Of a stretch of 45,250 nucleotides of DNA, positions 6,944-15,363 are shown piece after piece. The notes beneath the pieces were generated by a model. The model saw only the letters and a program-made list of their open reading frames with translations. It searched no databases and was not told where the DNA came from. This DNA comes from a virus: the IMG/VR virus record IMGVR_UViG_3300031885_003865, positions 1-45,250 of that record; one strand, given 5' to 3'. How positions within the stretch are numbered: the stretch's first letter is position 1; each line of letters begins with the position of its first letter. Position numbers and translations under genes: made by a program.

Positions 6944-7273
6944 ATGGATCGACAGCAGGTGATCGACCGGCTGCTGAAGCTGCCCCAGGAGATCGAGGAG
7001 ACCGAAGTGGCACTGCTCGACGCTCAGGTCGGGGCGCTGGCGGCGAAGGAAGCGGTGACCGACCGGGAAGCCGAGCTCCTCGTGTCTGGTGTCATCGACG
7101 GCAAGAACGCGGAGACGCGCTCGGCGCAGGTGCGCGCGGCCACGGATGTGGAGCGCCTCGCGGCGCGCGAGGCCGAGAACGCCGTCTCCAGGTGTCGCAT
7201 CCGGTTCACGGCGCTGTGCAACGAGTTCAAGGCGTTGATCGCCGCGACTGCCCTCATCCGGGAGGTGGCGTAG
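6944..7273 (+). CDS. coiled-coil early protein preceding the recombination module
   Basis: 109 residues, almost wholly helical with heptad-like spacing (LLKLPQEIEETEVALLDAQV and later repeats). The start ATG follows AGGAGGGAAATTC. It abuts the next gene without a gap. Small coiled-coil proteins often precede phage annealing or recombination genes and may be accessory factors, but no motif proves it. Confidence 0.6.
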   Translation: MDRQQVIDRLLKLPQEIEETEVALLDAQVGALAAKEAVTDREAELLVSGVIDGKNAETRSAQVRAATDVERLAAREAENAVSRCRIRFTALCNEFKALIAATALIREVA

Positions 7274-8290
7274 GTGGGCGAGCAAACCGCTCTGGCGCTC
7301 AGGCTGGACCAGGACAAGGTCAACGTCGTCGTGCCGACCCTGTACACGGAAGACATCTCGCCGTTTCTGCGTCTCGTGGTGCAGGAGTTGCGGGTCAACC
7401 CCGACCCGGTCTACGGCGATGTCCACTACATCGAGCGGTATGTGAAAACCGAGGGGGGCGGCGGGAAGCAAGTCGCCGGCTTCATGCTCACGGCGGCCAA
7501 GGTATCCCAGTTCGCGGCCGCCGCCAACCTCCAGATCAACTACCGCGAATCGGGGGTCGTCGAGGACACGCCGACGCGCGTCAAGGCCGTGTGCGTCGGT
7601 GCCGTCCAGGACGCGACCGGCGATTGGCGCATCCTCCAGGCGACCAAAGCCCTCGACCTCGAGCAACTCGTCAAATCGGTCGGCGAGAAGCAGGCGCAGC
7701 AGAAGTGGCTCTTCCGGTACGAGATCGTGGAGACTGGTGCGCGGCTGCGCCTCGTCCGTGCCGCCTTGGGCCTCAAGACGGCATACTCCCACGACGAGAT
7801 CGCCAAGCCGTTTGCGATCGTGAGGGTGACGCCCCGGCTGGACGCCCCCGAGATGCGCGAGGCCATGCTCAGGCGGGCGGCTGCGTCATCGAGCGAGGTA
7901 TTCGGGGGCCCGCGGCCGGCTGCCCTGGCCGCGCCGGCGTCCCGGGGGCCGGTGGTCGATCTCGACGCCGGCCAGGTCGACAACGGGCTGCCCGAAAGTC
8001 CCGACATCCCGGCCGGCCGGCCGCCCATCGGCGACCCGCCGGGTGGTCCAGGAGCTGCGCCCGAGCCCTCGGCTTCCGGCGGTGCCGGACTCTTCCCGAA
8101 TGGCTCCCCGGCACCGGCCAACGGGCAAGCGCCCTCCGGCGCCCCGCGCCGCGCCGCCGCGCCCGCCGGCCACTGCTCAAACTGCGGTGTCGCCATCCCC
8201 GCAGCCGTCGTCGAATTCTCGACGCGGCGCTTCCACCGCGCCCTGTGCCGGGAGTGCCAGGCGGAGCAGAAGGCAGGCGGCGACTCATGA
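7274..8290 (+). CDS. putative phage recombination/ssDNA-annealing protein with C-terminal zinc finger
   Basis: The 338-residue product has a folded first 210 residues (strand-rich, ending LGLKTAYSHDEIAKPFAIVR). A proline/glycine/alanine-rich linker (about 225-295) follows, then a zinc finger CSNCGVAI...FHRALCRECQ. I recall the same fold-linker-finger layout, with a C-terminal CxxCG...lCxxCQ knuckle, in annealing proteins of Firmicutes phages. Its place immediately before SbcD- and SbcC-like genes, overlapping the former, supports a recombination role. I cannot assign it to RecT, Erf or Rad52 by motif. GTG start directly after the previous stop. Confidence 0.5.
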   Translation: MGEQTALALRLDQDKVNVVVPTLYTEDISPFLRLVVQELRVNPDPVYGDVHYIERYVKTEGGGGKQVAGFMLTAAKVSQFAAAANLQINYRESGVVEDTPTRVKAVCVGAVQDATGDWRILQATKALDLEQLVKSVGEKQAQQKWLFRYEIVETGARLRLVRAALGLKTAYSHDEIAKPFAIVRVTPRLDAPEMREAMLRRAAASSSEVFGGPRPAALAAPASRGPVVDLDAGQVDNGLPESPDIPAGRPPIGDPPGGPGAAPEPSASGGAGLFPNGSPAPANGQAPSGAPRRAAAPAGHCSNCGVAIPAAVVEFSTRRFHRALCRECQAEQKAGGDS

Positions 8291-9525
8291 AACTACTTCA
8301 CACCGCCGACTTGCACGCATTCCCCCGGCCACTTGCGGGCCTTGACCGGCGCGACGAGTGGCGCCGGTGCGCCAGCTTCATCCGGGAGTACGTCGCGGAG
8401 CAGGGGGTCGACCTGGTCGTCGTCGCCGGCGACCTCTTCGACCGGCCGCGCCCCGACCCAGAAGAGTTCCTGGCGGTCTACGACTTCCTGAAGGCCCTCG
8501 CCGCCGCCGGCGCCGAGGTGGTGGCCGTGCCCGGCACGCCGTCCCATGACGGTGACGGGCCCGACCGCCTCGGCCCGACAACCCTCCTGGCGTCCATCCT
8601 GGGCTGGCCAGCCGCGGGGCGGTACTCGGTCGACCCTGGACTTCTCAGCATCGAGCTGCGGTGCGGCTCCCCCGCGGTCGTCGGCGTCCTGCCGGGCGTG
8701 TCGCGGTCGTGGCTTGCCAGCCGCGACGAGTTCAAGGATCTCAGCCCCGTCGCGCTCAATGCGGAACTCGCGGCCCGACTCGGCAACGTCATCGGCGGGC
8801 TGGCGGCCAGCGCCGCGTCCGCGCCCGGGCCGCACATCCTCATCGGCCACCTGTCGGTCGACGGCTGCGTGGCCAGCTCGGACGAGTCGATTCGCATGAC
8901 CGCCGAGCCGGTCCTGGCGCTCGGTGACCTGCCCGACGCCTTCGGGGCGGTATGCCTCGGCCACATCCACGGGCCCCAGATTCTCCAGCAGCGCGGCCCC
9001 TGGGTGGGCTACTGCGGCTCGTGGATCCGCAAGGACTTCTCGGAGGAGGACGACGACAGGGGCTTCTGCGTCTTGGGCTTCGACGACCGGACCGGCGGGC
9101 TGGAGCGGGTCGAGTTCGTGGACCTGCCCGCTGCCCGGCTCCTGACCGTCGAGGCCGATGTCCGCGGTGCGACCGACCCACAGCAAGACCTCGCGAACCT
9201 CGTTGCGTCCTCGATTCCCACGGACGCGGACGACGAGGCGCGCCCCATCCTCCGCGTGCGGTGCCGGGCCACGGAGGACCAGTTGAAGCTGCTTTCCCCG
9301 CGCGCTCTCCAGGAGGCGGCCAAGGCCGCCGGTGCGCTGCATTTCGCCGGCCTGATCCCCAACATCGAGCGCGCCACGCGGGCGCGCGCCGAGGGTGTGA
9401 CCGAAGAGCTCTCGCCCCTCTCGGCCCTCGACTCGTACATCTCCGCCTCCCCCGATCTTCAGCCCGACCGCGAGGCACTCGTGGAGCGCGCGCGACCCCT
9501 GGTTGAGGAGGTGAGCCGCGGGTGA
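8287..9525 (+). CDS. sbcD: SbcD/Mre11-like metallophosphoesterase nuclease
   Basis: A 412-residue calcineurin-like nuclease subunit. Motif I HTADLH (D8, H10), motif II GDLFDR (D49), motif IV GHLS and motif V GHIHGP are present. Motif III, normally GNHD, reads GTPSHDG (83-89): the usual metal-bridging Asn is missing while His87 and Asp88 remain. A capping domain with LLTVEADVRG follows, and a C-terminal helix probably docks on SbcC. It overlaps both neighbours by four bases (ATGA before, GTGA after). With the SbcC-like ATPase it would resect ends or open hairpins during phage recombination and replication. Confidence 0.88.
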   Translation: MKLLHTADLHAFPRPLAGLDRRDEWRRCASFIREYVAEQGVDLVVVAGDLFDRPRPDPEEFLAVYDFLKALAAAGAEVVAVPGTPSHDGDGPDRLGPTTLLASILGWPAAGRYSVDPGLLSIELRCGSPAVVGVLPGVSRSWLASRDEFKDLSPVALNAELAARLGNVIGGLAASAASAPGPHILIGHLSVDGCVASSDESIRMTAEPVLALGDLPDAFGAVCLGHIHGPQILQQRGPWVGYCGSWIRKDFSEEDDDRGFCVLGFDDRTGGLERVEFVDLPAARLLTVEADVRGATDPQQDLANLVASSIPTDADDEARPILRVRCRATEDQLKLLSPRALQEAAKAAGALHFAGLIPNIERATRARAEGVTEELSPLSALDSYISASPDLQPDREALVERARPLVEEVSRG

Positions 9526-11663
9526 GACTCCAGGATTTGAAGCTCCGCAACTTCCTGAGCTACGGCGCGGCGGACGTGCCGCTGCGCGAGATCAATATGG
9601 CCGCCCTGGTCGGCGAGAACGGCGCCGGGAAGTCCGCGCTTCTCGACGCCGTCACGTTCGCCGTTTACGGCTGCGGGCGGGCGGCCACCGTCGACGACTT
9701 CATCCGCCGGGGCGAGCGCGTGATGGGCGTCGAGCTCGTGTTCGCCCTGGGCGGGGACGAGTACCGTGTAGTGCGCTCGCGCGGGCTGCAAGGCGGCGGG
9801 AAGTCGGCCCTCGAGCTCGCGCGGCGCGGCGAGGACGGGGGCTGGGTGCCGCTCACCGCGGAGAGCATCCGGCAGACCGAGGAGCGCATTCGCCAGCTCC
9901 TGCGCATGGATTATGAGACCTTCGTGGCGTCGTGCTTCGTGCTCCAGGGGCGGGCGGATGAGTTCACGGCCCGGACACCCGCCGAACGCAAGGCGGTGCT
10001 GGCGTCGGTCCTCGGGCTCGACCTCTACGACGACCTTCAGGCCGCCGCCAAGCAGGAGGCGCGCGCCCGTCAGGGCAGAGCCGACGCTGCGGGCCGCGAG
10101 CTCGATTCGGTTGAGGCGCAACTCGTGGAGCGCCCCGGGCTCGAGGAGCGCCAGGTGGCGGTGGCCGCCCGGGTGAGCGAGCTCACCGGGCAGATGGCGA
10201 CGGCGGAGACGGGACTCGGCGAGGCCCAGCGTGCCGCCGCCCTCGTCGAGTCGAAGGCCGCCGGCGTGACCGCGCTTCAGGAGCGCCTGGCGTCCGTGCG
10301 CCGGGAGATCGTCTCCCTCGAGGAACAGAAGAACGCCACGCCGGCCCGCCGTGAGCGGTTGGTCAAGATCCTCGACCGGCGCGACGACATCCTGAAGGCG
10401 GGCCGGGCCGAGGCGGACGTCAAGGCGTCCCTGGCCGAGCTGGAGCTGAAGGCGGACAGGGACCGCGCGCTCCGCGGCGGGCTGCAAACGGCGAGCGACG
10501 CCCTGGCCGGCTGGCAGCGGCAGCACGAGGGGAGGCTTGCTACCCTCCGGGCCCGCGTCGAGAGCGCAAGGCGCCAAGCCAGCCTCCTGGAGGATGTGCA
10601 GTGTGATCGCCGCGACTGCCGTTTCCTCGTCGAGGCTTTCGCGGCCGCCGACGGGCTGCTTGCCCTGGGCGAGACCCTGGCCGCCGAGGAGGGGGCCACG
10701 TCGTCCCACCTGGCGCAGATCGAGGGCCTCCAAGTGGAACTCGTCGGGGTCGGGTACGACCCCGAGGCTCACCGCCGGCTCCGCGCCCAGGCGGGAGAGC
10801 TCGAGCGGTGGACGAGGCTGAGGCCCGAGCTCGACCAGGCCGAGGCGGCCTTGCCGGACCTCGACACCCAGGAAAAGGCACTCGGCGAGACCATCGACCA
10901 GCGTCGCGCCGACGCCGGCCGTCTCGAGGCCGAGCTCCGGGAGGCGGAAGCCCACGCGGGGGCAGTCAAGGCCGCCCAGGCTCGCCTCAAGGAAGCTGGC
11001 CAGCAGGTGGACAACCTGCGGCGGTGCCTTGCCTCCGAGCAGCGGGCTCTGGGCGAGGTCGAGGGGCGGCTCAGGGTGCTCGACGAGCTGGCCGGCCGGC
11101 AGGACGGCCTGCGCCAGGAGGTCGCCCGGGAGACGCGCGAGGTGACTCTCTACGGCCGCTTGGCCGTCGCGTTCGGCAGAAACGGCGTACCGGCCCTCAT
11201 CATCGAGAACGCCATCCCGCAGATCGAGGTCCTCGCCAACGACCTCCTCGGCCGCATGACGGGCGGCCGGATGTCGGTGCGCCTGGTGACCCAGCGCGAG
11301 ACCAAGACGGCCGGGGTGGTCGAAACGCTGGACATCATCATCGCCGACGAGCTCGGCGAGCGCCCGTACGCCATGTGGTCGGGCGCCGAGCGTTTCGAGG
11401 TCGACATCAGCTTGCGGGTTGCCATCTCGAAGTTCCTCGCCCGCCGCGCCGGCACCCGGCTTGAGGTCTTGGTCATCGACGAGGGCATTGGTGCGCTCGA
11501 CGGTGCCGGTCGGCTCCGGTTCCTCGACGCCATCCAGACCGTTGCGTCGGACTTCAGCCAGGTCCTGGTGATCACGCACATCGACGAGGTCAAGGACGCC
11601 TTCCCCCAGCGCATCGAGGTGACGAAGGGCGCCGACGGCTCCCAGGCGAGGGTGGTGGCGTGA
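9522..11663 (+). CDS. sbcC: SbcC/Rad50-like ATPase
   Basis: 713 residues, shorter than bacterial SbcC but typical of phage homologues (T4 gp46-like). Walker A GENGAGKS is at 31-38 and a Q-loop lies near SCFVLQG. A long coiled coil (about 175-340 and 380-540) is broken at its centre by CDRRDC (C361, C366). ABC signature WSGAE is near 618, Walker B VLVIDEGIGALD near 650, and the switch His is in VITHID. Rad50 hooks are normally CxxC, so the C-x4-C spacing is unusual. The gene is translationally coupled to SbcD, its obligate partner. Confidence 0.92.
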   Translation: MRLQDLKLRNFLSYGAADVPLREINMAALVGENGAGKSALLDAVTFAVYGCGRAATVDDFIRRGERVMGVELVFALGGDEYRVVRSRGLQGGGKSALELARRGEDGGWVPLTAESIRQTEERIRQLLRMDYETFVASCFVLQGRADEFTARTPAERKAVLASVLGLDLYDDLQAAAKQEARARQGRADAAGRELDSVEAQLVERPGLEERQVAVAARVSELTGQMATAETGLGEAQRAAALVESKAAGVTALQERLASVRREIVSLEEQKNATPARRERLVKILDRRDDILKAGRAEADVKASLAELELKADRDRALRGGLQTASDALAGWQRQHEGRLATLRARVESARRQASLLEDVQCDRRDCRFLVEAFAAADGLLALGETLAAEEGATSSHLAQIEGLQVELVGVGYDPEAHRRLRAQAGELERWTRLRPELDQAEAALPDLDTQEKALGETIDQRRADAGRLEAELREAEAHAGAVKAAQARLKEAGQQVDNLRRCLASEQRALGEVEGRLRVLDELAGRQDGLRQEVARETREVTLYGRLAVAFGRNGVPALIIENAIPQIEVLANDLLGRMTGGRMSVRLVTQRETKTAGVVETLDIIIADELGERPYAMWSGAERFEVDISLRVAISKFLARRAGTRLEVLVIDEGIGALDGAGRLRFLDAIQTVASDFSQVLVITHIDEVKDAFPQRIEVTKGADGSQARVVA

Positions 11664-11664
11664 C

Positions 11665-12363
11665 ATGGGGGACACGTACACGGTCGAGGAGGCTCCTGCA
11701 GCGCTCGTGCGCGAAATCGCCGAGTGGTGCCCGGAGCTCGTGGCCGGGCCGGAGCAGCGCATTCCCGCCTATGTCGCCGGTGGCTTCATCCGCGCGTTTA
11801 TGGCCGGGGAGCCAAGGACGGACCTCGATCTCTTCTGCGAGTCCAAGACTGACGCGCGGGTCACGTGGGATCGTTTGGGGGCGGCCGGTTACAGGCGCGT
11901 CTTCTCCTCGCCGCTCGCCGAAACCCTCGCGCCTCCCGGGCTCCATCCCGGGCGGGTCGTCCAGGTGGTGCTGCACACGTGCGCCCCGCCGGCGGCCATG
12001 CTCTCGACGTTCGACTTCACTGTGTGCTGCGCGGCCCTGACGTTCGACTGGCCGGCAGGTCAGGCCCGGCTTCTCCTTCACCCGGAGTTCTACCGTCACC
12101 TCGCCGGGCGCTTGCTTGTTTACCAGCCCGGGGCGCCGCGGCCCATCAGTTCAGTCAAGCGCGTCTGCAAGTACGTCCGCCGCGGGTACCGGATACCCGA
12201 GGAGTCGCTCCTCGCGCTCCTGCAGGCGGTATCGACAATGGTGAAGTGGGACGACCCCTCGAGCGTCAGGGCGATGGGCGCGCTCTACTGCGCCGAGACG
12301 GAGGCGGTGCCGGATCTGCCGGCGGCGCCGGCAACGTCCTCTGGCGGCACAACGGCGGGCTGA
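11665..12363 (+). CDS. nucleotidyltransferase-fold protein
   Basis: The 232-residue protein starts one base after the sbcC stop. YVAGGFIRA (GG at 39-40) followed by TDLDLF (D53, D55) is the signature of polymerase-beta-like nucleotidyltransferases (poly(A)/CCA-adding type). D117 in LSTFDFTVCC can be the third carboxylate. After it, a helical part (SSVKRVCKYVRRGY) could bind RNA or another substrate. Substrate unknown: a phage tRNA-repair or nucleotide-modifying enzyme, or a toxin-like nucleotidyltransferase, are options. All three catalytic carboxylates appear intact. Confidence 0.6.
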   Translation: MGDTYTVEEAPAALVREIAEWCPELVAGPEQRIPAYVAGGFIRAFMAGEPRTDLDLFCESKTDARVTWDRLGAAGYRRVFSSPLAETLAPPGLHPGRVVQVVLHTCAPPAAMLSTFDFTVCCAALTFDWPAGQARLLLHPEFYRHLAGRLLVYQPGAPRPISSVKRVCKYVRRGYRIPEESLLALLQAVSTMVKWDDPSSVRAMGALYCAETEAVPDLPAAPATSSGGTTAG

Positions 12364-12414
12364 TCGAAGCGACAGACCAGCATGATTGGACATCACAAGC
12401 GGGGGTGACGTGAA

Positions 12415-12876
12415 GTGTTCAAGATCGAGTTCGAGACTGGCGACGAGGACTTCGAGGACCGCATCGTAGAACGCGCCGCCGGGCGGCTGGTTGAGCAGTT
12501 CTCCGAGGACGCCCAGGACAAGCTCCGCCACATGGTCGAGGAGAAGGCGGCGGTCGTCGTCGAGGAGGCCATCCGCAAGGTCGCCAGCGAGCAGTGGGTC
12601 GAGACAAACCGCTACGGCGAACCGACCGGCGCCAAGACCAGCCTGGCCGACCTGGTCCGCCAGCAGCTCACCAAGGAAACGTCGGCTAGGTACGGGGCGG
12701 AGTCTAAGACCTTCGTTCAGACGACCATCGACAACGTGGTCGCGGGGGTCCTGAGGCAGGAGTTCAGGCCGATCATCGACGAGGCGTGCGCCCAACTTCG
12801 CAAGCAGCTGGGCGAGGCTTTCGCGGGCAGCGTGAAGGATGCCATTGCGCAGATCATGGGCGTGCGTCTGACCTGA
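12415..12876 (+). CDS. unknown helical phage protein
   Basis: 153 residues from a GTG preceded by GGGGGTGACGTG. It is charged and mostly alpha-helical, with probable coiled-coil (AQDKLRHMVEEKAAVVVEEA) and a C-terminal helical pair. No catalytic motif or known family. It stands alone between short gaps in the early operon. Confidence 0.6.
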   Translation: MFKIEFETGDEDFEDRIVERAAGRLVEQFSEDAQDKLRHMVEEKAAVVVEEAIRKVASEQWVETNRYGEPTGAKTSLADLVRQQLTKETSARYGAESKTFVQTTIDNVVAGVLRQEFRPIIDEACAQLRKQLGEAFAGSVKDAIAQIMGVRLT

Positions 12877-12918
12877 CCGGCCCCCGCCCGCTACCTTGAT
12901 GGAAAGGGGGTGACATGC

Positions 12919-13206
12919 GTGGTGGACTTCGGCGCGCTCAGCCTGTTCGCAATCCTGCGGCTCCTCAAGGACGACCCGTCTATCGACGGCCTCAAGGCGG
13001 GGACGTTGCTCAAAGTCACCGACTGGGAAGCCGCCAGTCAGGAACTCTACGTCGAAACGCGCGACGGGCAAGTGTTCATCTTCTGCGGCGACGACCCCGA
13101 CGATGCGGCCCTGCTCGAAGGGACGGACTTGACGGACTTCCCGCCCGAGGACGAGGTGCCGCCGGCGCCGCCGGTGGTCGAGGGTGCGGCGGCGGAGGCA
13201 AAGTAA
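12919..13206 (+). CDS. unknown acidic early protein
   Basis: About 95 residues. The GTG at 12919 (or the next codon, GTG 12922) was chosen because AAAGGGGGTG lies seven bases upstream. A compact mixed fold (LFAILRLLKDDPSIDG, LYVETRDGQVFIFCGD) is followed by an acidic, proline-rich tail. No family recognised. Confidence 0.55.
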   Translation: MVDFGALSLFAILRLLKDDPSIDGLKAGTLLKVTDWEAASQELYVETRDGQVFIFCGDDPDDAALLEGTDLTDFPPEDEVPPAPPVVEGAAAEAK

Positions 13207-13308
13207 CGCCCGGCATTGGCGGGCGGGGCGGCCGTGCCCTCACGCGGCGTCCAGCGCGTAGCCTGAGCAGGGCCCCGCCCGCCACAAGGACCGAAAGGAG
13301 CTGACCCA

Positions 13309-13542
13309 GTGAACAGGCCGCTGCTCATCATTGATCGCTTCGAGGGCGACCAGGCCGTCCTGGAGTGCACGTGGGCCGACGGCACGACGTCGACCGAGAA
13401 CTGGCCCCGCGGACTCCTGCCGGGGACAGCCAAGGAGGGGGACGTGCTGACGATCAGCGTCTGCGTGGACGAGGAAGCCACAGCGGTACGCCGGCGCGCG
13501 GCTCAGGAGGCCACCGACCGGCTGATGGAGCGGCGCCGGTAA
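13309..13542 (+). CDS. DUF3006-family protein
   Basis: The 77-residue sequence fits DUF3006 (PF11213). It opens with LIIDRFEGDQAVLEC, has an acidic sheet, then LPGTAKEGDVLTI and a C-terminal helix (RRAAQEATDRLMERRR). Members are common in Firmicutes and their phages, and their function is not established. GTG start with AGGAGCTG. Followed by two GC-rich hairpins. Confidence 0.75.
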   Translation: MNRPLLIIDRFEGDQAVLECTWADGTTSTENWPRGLLPGTAKEGDVLTISVCVDEEATAVRRRAAQEATDRLMERRR

Positions 13543-13552
13543 GGCGACCGCG

Positions 13553-13583
13553 GGCCCGCCCCGAGAAGGGGGCGGGGCGGGCC
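13553..13583. terminator. GC-rich hairpin after the DUF3006 gene
   Basis: A perfect 10-bp stem (GGCCCGCCCC / GGGGCGGGCC) with an 11-base loop, 11 bases after the stop. No T-run follows, so it may act as a weak or factor-assisted terminator or as an mRNA 3' barrier. Confidence 0.5.
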
Positions 13584-13600
13584 TCTGCGACCGGAGTGCA

Positions 13601-13650
13601 TGACCCCTTGCCCTGGCCTCGCCGCCCGGCGAGGGTAGGGGAGGGGGTCA
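13601..13650. repeat. long imperfect inverted repeat before the DUF5131 gene
   Basis: Two 23-base arms (13601-13623 and 13628-13650) pair at 19 of 23 positions across a 4-base loop. It starts and ends with TGACCCC/GGGGTCA. A third GGGGGTCA lies at 13664-13671, touching the next gene's ATG. It could be a structured leader, a protein-binding site or a small mobile-element remnant. Confidence 0.6.
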
Positions 13651-13671
13651 AGGGACCAGACGAAGGGGGTC

Positions 13672-14628
13672 ATGACGGTGGGACGGACGGGCATCCCCTA
13701 CCTGGACTGGATGTGCTCCTGCGTGCACGGCTGCACGCCGGAGTCGGAGGGCTGCGCGAACTGCTTCGCCCGGCGCACGGCGGAGACGCGGCTTCGTGGA
13801 CGGGGCGGGTATCCGGTGGATGAGCCGTTCCGGGTCACCCTGAACCCCGCCGCGTTGGACGAGCTCTATGGAATGCGCAAGGCCCGCAGGGTCGGCATCG
13901 CGTTCATGGGCGACCTATTCCACCCCGATGTCCCGGACTCGTTCATCCAGGAAGCCTTCGACGCCGCCTACGAGTACATCCGGCGGACCGGCGGCACCGT
14001 CCTCTTCCTGACGAAGCGCGCGAGGCGGATGCGCGACCTGTTCGTCGCCTTCTGCTCTGCCGCCGGCGGAATTCCGGAGGCGTCGGAGCGGCTGTGGCTG
14101 GGGGTCAGCGCCGAAAACCAGAGGCGGGCGGACGAGCGCATACCCCTCCTCCTTGATATCCGCCGCCTGCTGCCGCGGCCAGGCGAGTTGACGCTGTATG
14201 CGTCACTGGAGCCGCTGCTGGGGGACGTCGACCTGGCGCCCTACCTAGCCAAGACGGTCGAGGTCGTCGGCGCCGATGGCGAGGTCCACTACCGCCGCCC
14301 CGAGGGCGACCCGCTTCTGCAGGAGGCGCGGCGGACGCCGGGGGTCACGCTCCGAGAAGCGCCACGGCTTGACTGGGTAGTCGCCGGCGGCGAGACAGGG
14401 CCAGGTGCCCGGCCCGTCGAGGCCTCCTGGGTGATTGACGTGCAGAACCAGGCTGCGCGGCACGGGGTGCCGTTCTTCTTCAAGGGGTGGGGACCAACCG
14501 TCCCGGGCCGGGCGCTCTTCGGTCGCACGTGGGACGAGCTCCCGGTCATCGCCCCGACACCGACCCCGCCGGGCGCACACATCGAATTGGCGGTTGAGCC
14601 AAAACCATACCGGCCCGAGGAGGGATAG
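13672..14628 (+). CDS. DUF5131 (phage Gp37/Gp68) family protein
   Basis: 318 residues matching the Gp37/Gp68 family (PF07505). The N-terminus has TGIPYLDWMCSCVHGCTPES with EGCANCFARR (C15, C17, C21, C28, C31). Later features are GIAFMGDLFHPDVP, TKRARRM, LWLGVSAENQ, LYASLEPLLGD, and DWVVAGGETGPGARP followed by VPFFFKGWG. The cysteine cluster and TIM-barrel-like pattern suggest a radical-SAM-like relative, but no reaction is established. The ATG follows GAAGGGGGTC. It may form a pair with the following glucosaminidase gene, two bases away. Confidence 0.9.
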   Translation: MTVGRTGIPYLDWMCSCVHGCTPESEGCANCFARRTAETRLRGRGGYPVDEPFRVTLNPAALDELYGMRKARRVGIAFMGDLFHPDVPDSFIQEAFDAAYEYIRRTGGTVLFLTKRARRMRDLFVAFCSAAGGIPEASERLWLGVSAENQRRADERIPLLLDIRRLLPRPGELTLYASLEPLLGDVDLAPYLAKTVEVVGADGEVHYRRPEGDPLLQEARRTPGVTLREAPRLDWVVAGGETGPGARPVEASWVIDVQNQAARHGVPFFFKGWGPTVPGRALFGRTWDELPVIAPTPTPPGAHIELAVEPKPYRPEEG

Positions 14629-14630
14629 CC

Positions 14631-15356
14631 GTGCGCTGGACGCCCTGGCGCCAGGTCGCCCTGTGCCTGCTGACGCTTCTGGCCATTGCTTTGCTGACGG
14701 CCCTGGGACAAGCGTTGCTGGAGTCGGTCGGCGCGCCCGGGCCGCAGTCGCCCGCCGCGCCGGCGCGGCTGGAGTGCGCGGCCGCCAGCCGGGCCCCCGC
14801 GGGGGCGGAGGCCTCCACGCCGCCGGCCGCGGCGCGCCGCGTGACCCTCACCGCTCGGGGGGCCCGCGAGCTCGACCCGGCCACGTGGGACCTCGGCCGC
14901 CCCGTGGCGGTGCCGGAGGCGGCCCTCCGGGCGTACCTCGCCGGCACGCCCCTGGAGGACCTGGCGCCGGCGTTCCTGGAGGCCCAGGCCGAGCACGGGG
15001 TGGATGCGATCGCGCTCACGGCGGTCGCGGTCCTGGAGTCGGGCTGGGGCCGGTGGCCGCTCGGTCCCGGCGGGAACAACGTCACGGGCTACGGCGCGGC
15101 GGACAGCGACCCCGTCCGTCTGGCGCGCGGGTTCGACTCCCGCGAGGCGTGCATCGACACGACCGCCGCCCTTCTTGGTGGCGACTACCTTGCGGCAGAC
15201 GGACGGTGGTTCACCGGCGTCACGGTGGCGGCGGTCGGCCGGCACTACGCCACCGACCCTGCATGGGGTTCCAAGGTTGCCGCCATCATGCGGGAGATCC
15301 TGGCCACGTGGGTCGAGCTCGAGCTGCAGAATGACCGCGGCGCGGCCGCGGCGTGA
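14631..15356 (+). CDS. membrane-anchored N-acetylglucosaminidase (lysin-type)
   Basis: 241 residues. A single N-terminal hydrophobic helix (about 8-30) serves as a signal anchor, followed by an Ala/Pro-rich linker. Then comes a glucosaminidase domain (PF01832-like, about 95-230): VLESGWG carries the catalytic E136, with GNNVTGY and VGRHYATDPAWGSKV as family landmarks. It would cut peptidoglycan glycan strands outside the membrane. It sits among early genes, far from the holin-like genes at the right end, and it is the only muralytic enzyme visible in the window. GTG start with GAGGAGGG. Confidence 0.8.
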   Translation: MRWTPWRQVALCLLTLLAIALLTALGQALLESVGAPGPQSPAAPARLECAAASRAPAGAEASTPPAAARRVTLTARGARELDPATWDLGRPVAVPEAALRAYLAGTPLEDLAPAFLEAQAEHGVDAIALTAVAVLESGWGRWPLGPGGNNVTGYGAADSDPVRLARGFDSREACIDTTAALLGGDYLAADGRWFTGVTVAAVGRHYATDPAWGSKVAAIMREILATWVELELQNDRGAAAA

Positions 15357-15363
15357 GGGGGTA

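Noticed and set aside
9459-11762. A 767-codon minus-strand open frame opposite the SbcC-like gene
   Set aside because: It mirrors the real gene because GC-rich codons rarely give stops in the opposite phase. It has no domain sequence, and the plus-strand product has all Rad50 motifs.
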